Source: Vibrio cyclitrophicus (GTDB lineage Bacteria; Pseudomonadota; Gammaproteobacteria; Enterobacterales; Vibrionaceae). From it: a DNA stretch of 64,000 nt. The stretch covers positions 1,736,001-1,800,000 of the forward strand of contig NZ_AP025480.1 of NCBI RefSeq assembly GCF_024347435.1. Direction: 5' to 3'. The notes under the pieces are model-generated. The model ran no database searches. It was not told where the DNA came from and saw nothing but the letters and a program-made list of their open reading frames with translations. The translations under genes were made by a program, and so were the position numbers. Below, in pieces: positions 63,835-64,000 of the stretch; the stretch's first letter is position 1, and every line of letters starts with the position of its first letter.

Positions 63835-63853
63835 TATTGTGATTATCATTATC
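63835..63853. promoter_or_regulatory. Fur box upstream of the siderophore exporter-NRPS operon
   Basis: TATTGTGATTATCATTATC matches the 19-bp Fur consensus at 15 positions, and its right half is perfect. It lies about 27-45 bp before the exporter start, where it would cover the promoter. It implies iron repression of exporter, mbtH and both NRPS genes. Confidence 0.82.
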
Positions 63854-63940
63854 AACAACATTGAAAGATAACCTCGTTTACGTTGAATCATGCAAACACT
63901 GAACCATAGAGCCTATTGCGACACGGCTCTAATGGCGCTG

Positions 63941-64000
63941 CTAAAGCCTTCTTAAGCCCCACATCAGGTACATGCCACCGATGATAGAAGCCACCAGCCC
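63941..64000 (-). CDS. partial membrane protein C-terminus (rest outside window)
   Basis: The last 19 codons of a minus-strand gene entering from the right edge: GLVASIIGGMYLMWGLRRL and stop TAG. One hydrophobic segment followed by a basic end, as in the last helix of an inner-membrane protein. An iron-siderophore permease would fit the locus, but 19 residues are not enough to tell. Confidence 0.45.
   Translation of the reverse strand, partial: GLVASIIGGMYLMWGLRRL

Noticed and set aside
63941..64000. Naming the right-edge fragment as a FecCD-type siderophore permease
   Set aside because: Only 19 residues are visible; location fits but the sequence is not diagnostic.

Overview
This 64 kb window is from the chromosome of a marine Vibrio, probably of the Splendidus/Harveyi-type lineages. 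Pointers to this are a VCR-like gene-cassette array, an artPIQM operon, glpT-glpQ, a PBPRA1643-family SEC-C protein and a hydroxamate siderophore locus. Species cannot be fixed from the sequence alone.

Region 1 (1-13.5 kb) is a piece of a cassette array (superintegron or CALIN type). Cassette genes run on the minus strand, each followed by a VCR-like attC site. Genes include a ClbS/DfsB-family protein, two HEPN-like proteins, a small zinc-ribbon protein and unknowns. No integron integrase is visible. The array is heavily invaded. Two IS1111-type elements (A and B) sit in attC sites. An IS110-type element (C) sits in the same attC as A. Two IS3-family elements lie inside one attC. An IS91-like element carries a tyrosine recombinase. 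All three IS110/IS1111 elements have non-coding regions with the topology expected of a bridge RNA. In each, short guide segments match that element's own attC flanks, and the guides of A and B co-vary with their different targets. A 2.9 kb segment (7990-10925) is inverted relative to the array and splits two cassette genes reciprocally; rejoining restores both reading frames.

Region 2 (13.7-26.8 kb) is mostly ordinary chromosome. It holds artP-artJ-artQ-artM (arginine uptake), an MsbA/BmrA-type ABC exporter, a 4HBT thioesterase, a U32 family protein with a 16-bp repeat array across its stop codon, a GST-like protein, a GyrI-like protein, a Rof-type Rho inhibitor, a CatB-type acetyltransferase, an SDR/NTF2-like pair and a SEC-C motif protein.

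Region 3 (26.9-40.2 kb) is a run of small genes: zinc-ribbon proteins, VOC, DUF302, P-loop kinase, DUF6404, RsuA, YkgJ, NUDIX, STAS-like, HAD and ASCH proteins. It contains a chimeric VOC/GNAT pseudogene behind a heptanucleotide repeat. It is followed by glpT-glpQ, a lipoprotein, a small outer-membrane-like protein and a DUF3297 protein.

Region 4 (40.5-64 kb) is an iron-regulated non-ribosomal siderophore locus, all on the minus strand: PvdE-type exporter, MbtH protein, a ten-domain NRPS (Cstart-A-T-E-C-A-T-C-A-T), a second NRPS (C-A-T-E-TE), then behind a second Fur box a TonB-dependent receptor, an IucB-like N-acetyltransferase and an ornithine N5-monooxygenase. Three adenylation domains share one pocket signature and the third in order reads as serine. 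The predicted product is a fatty-acylated tetrapeptide hOrn-hOrn-Ser-hOrn with acetyl-hydroxamates, which is the amphibactin scaffold.
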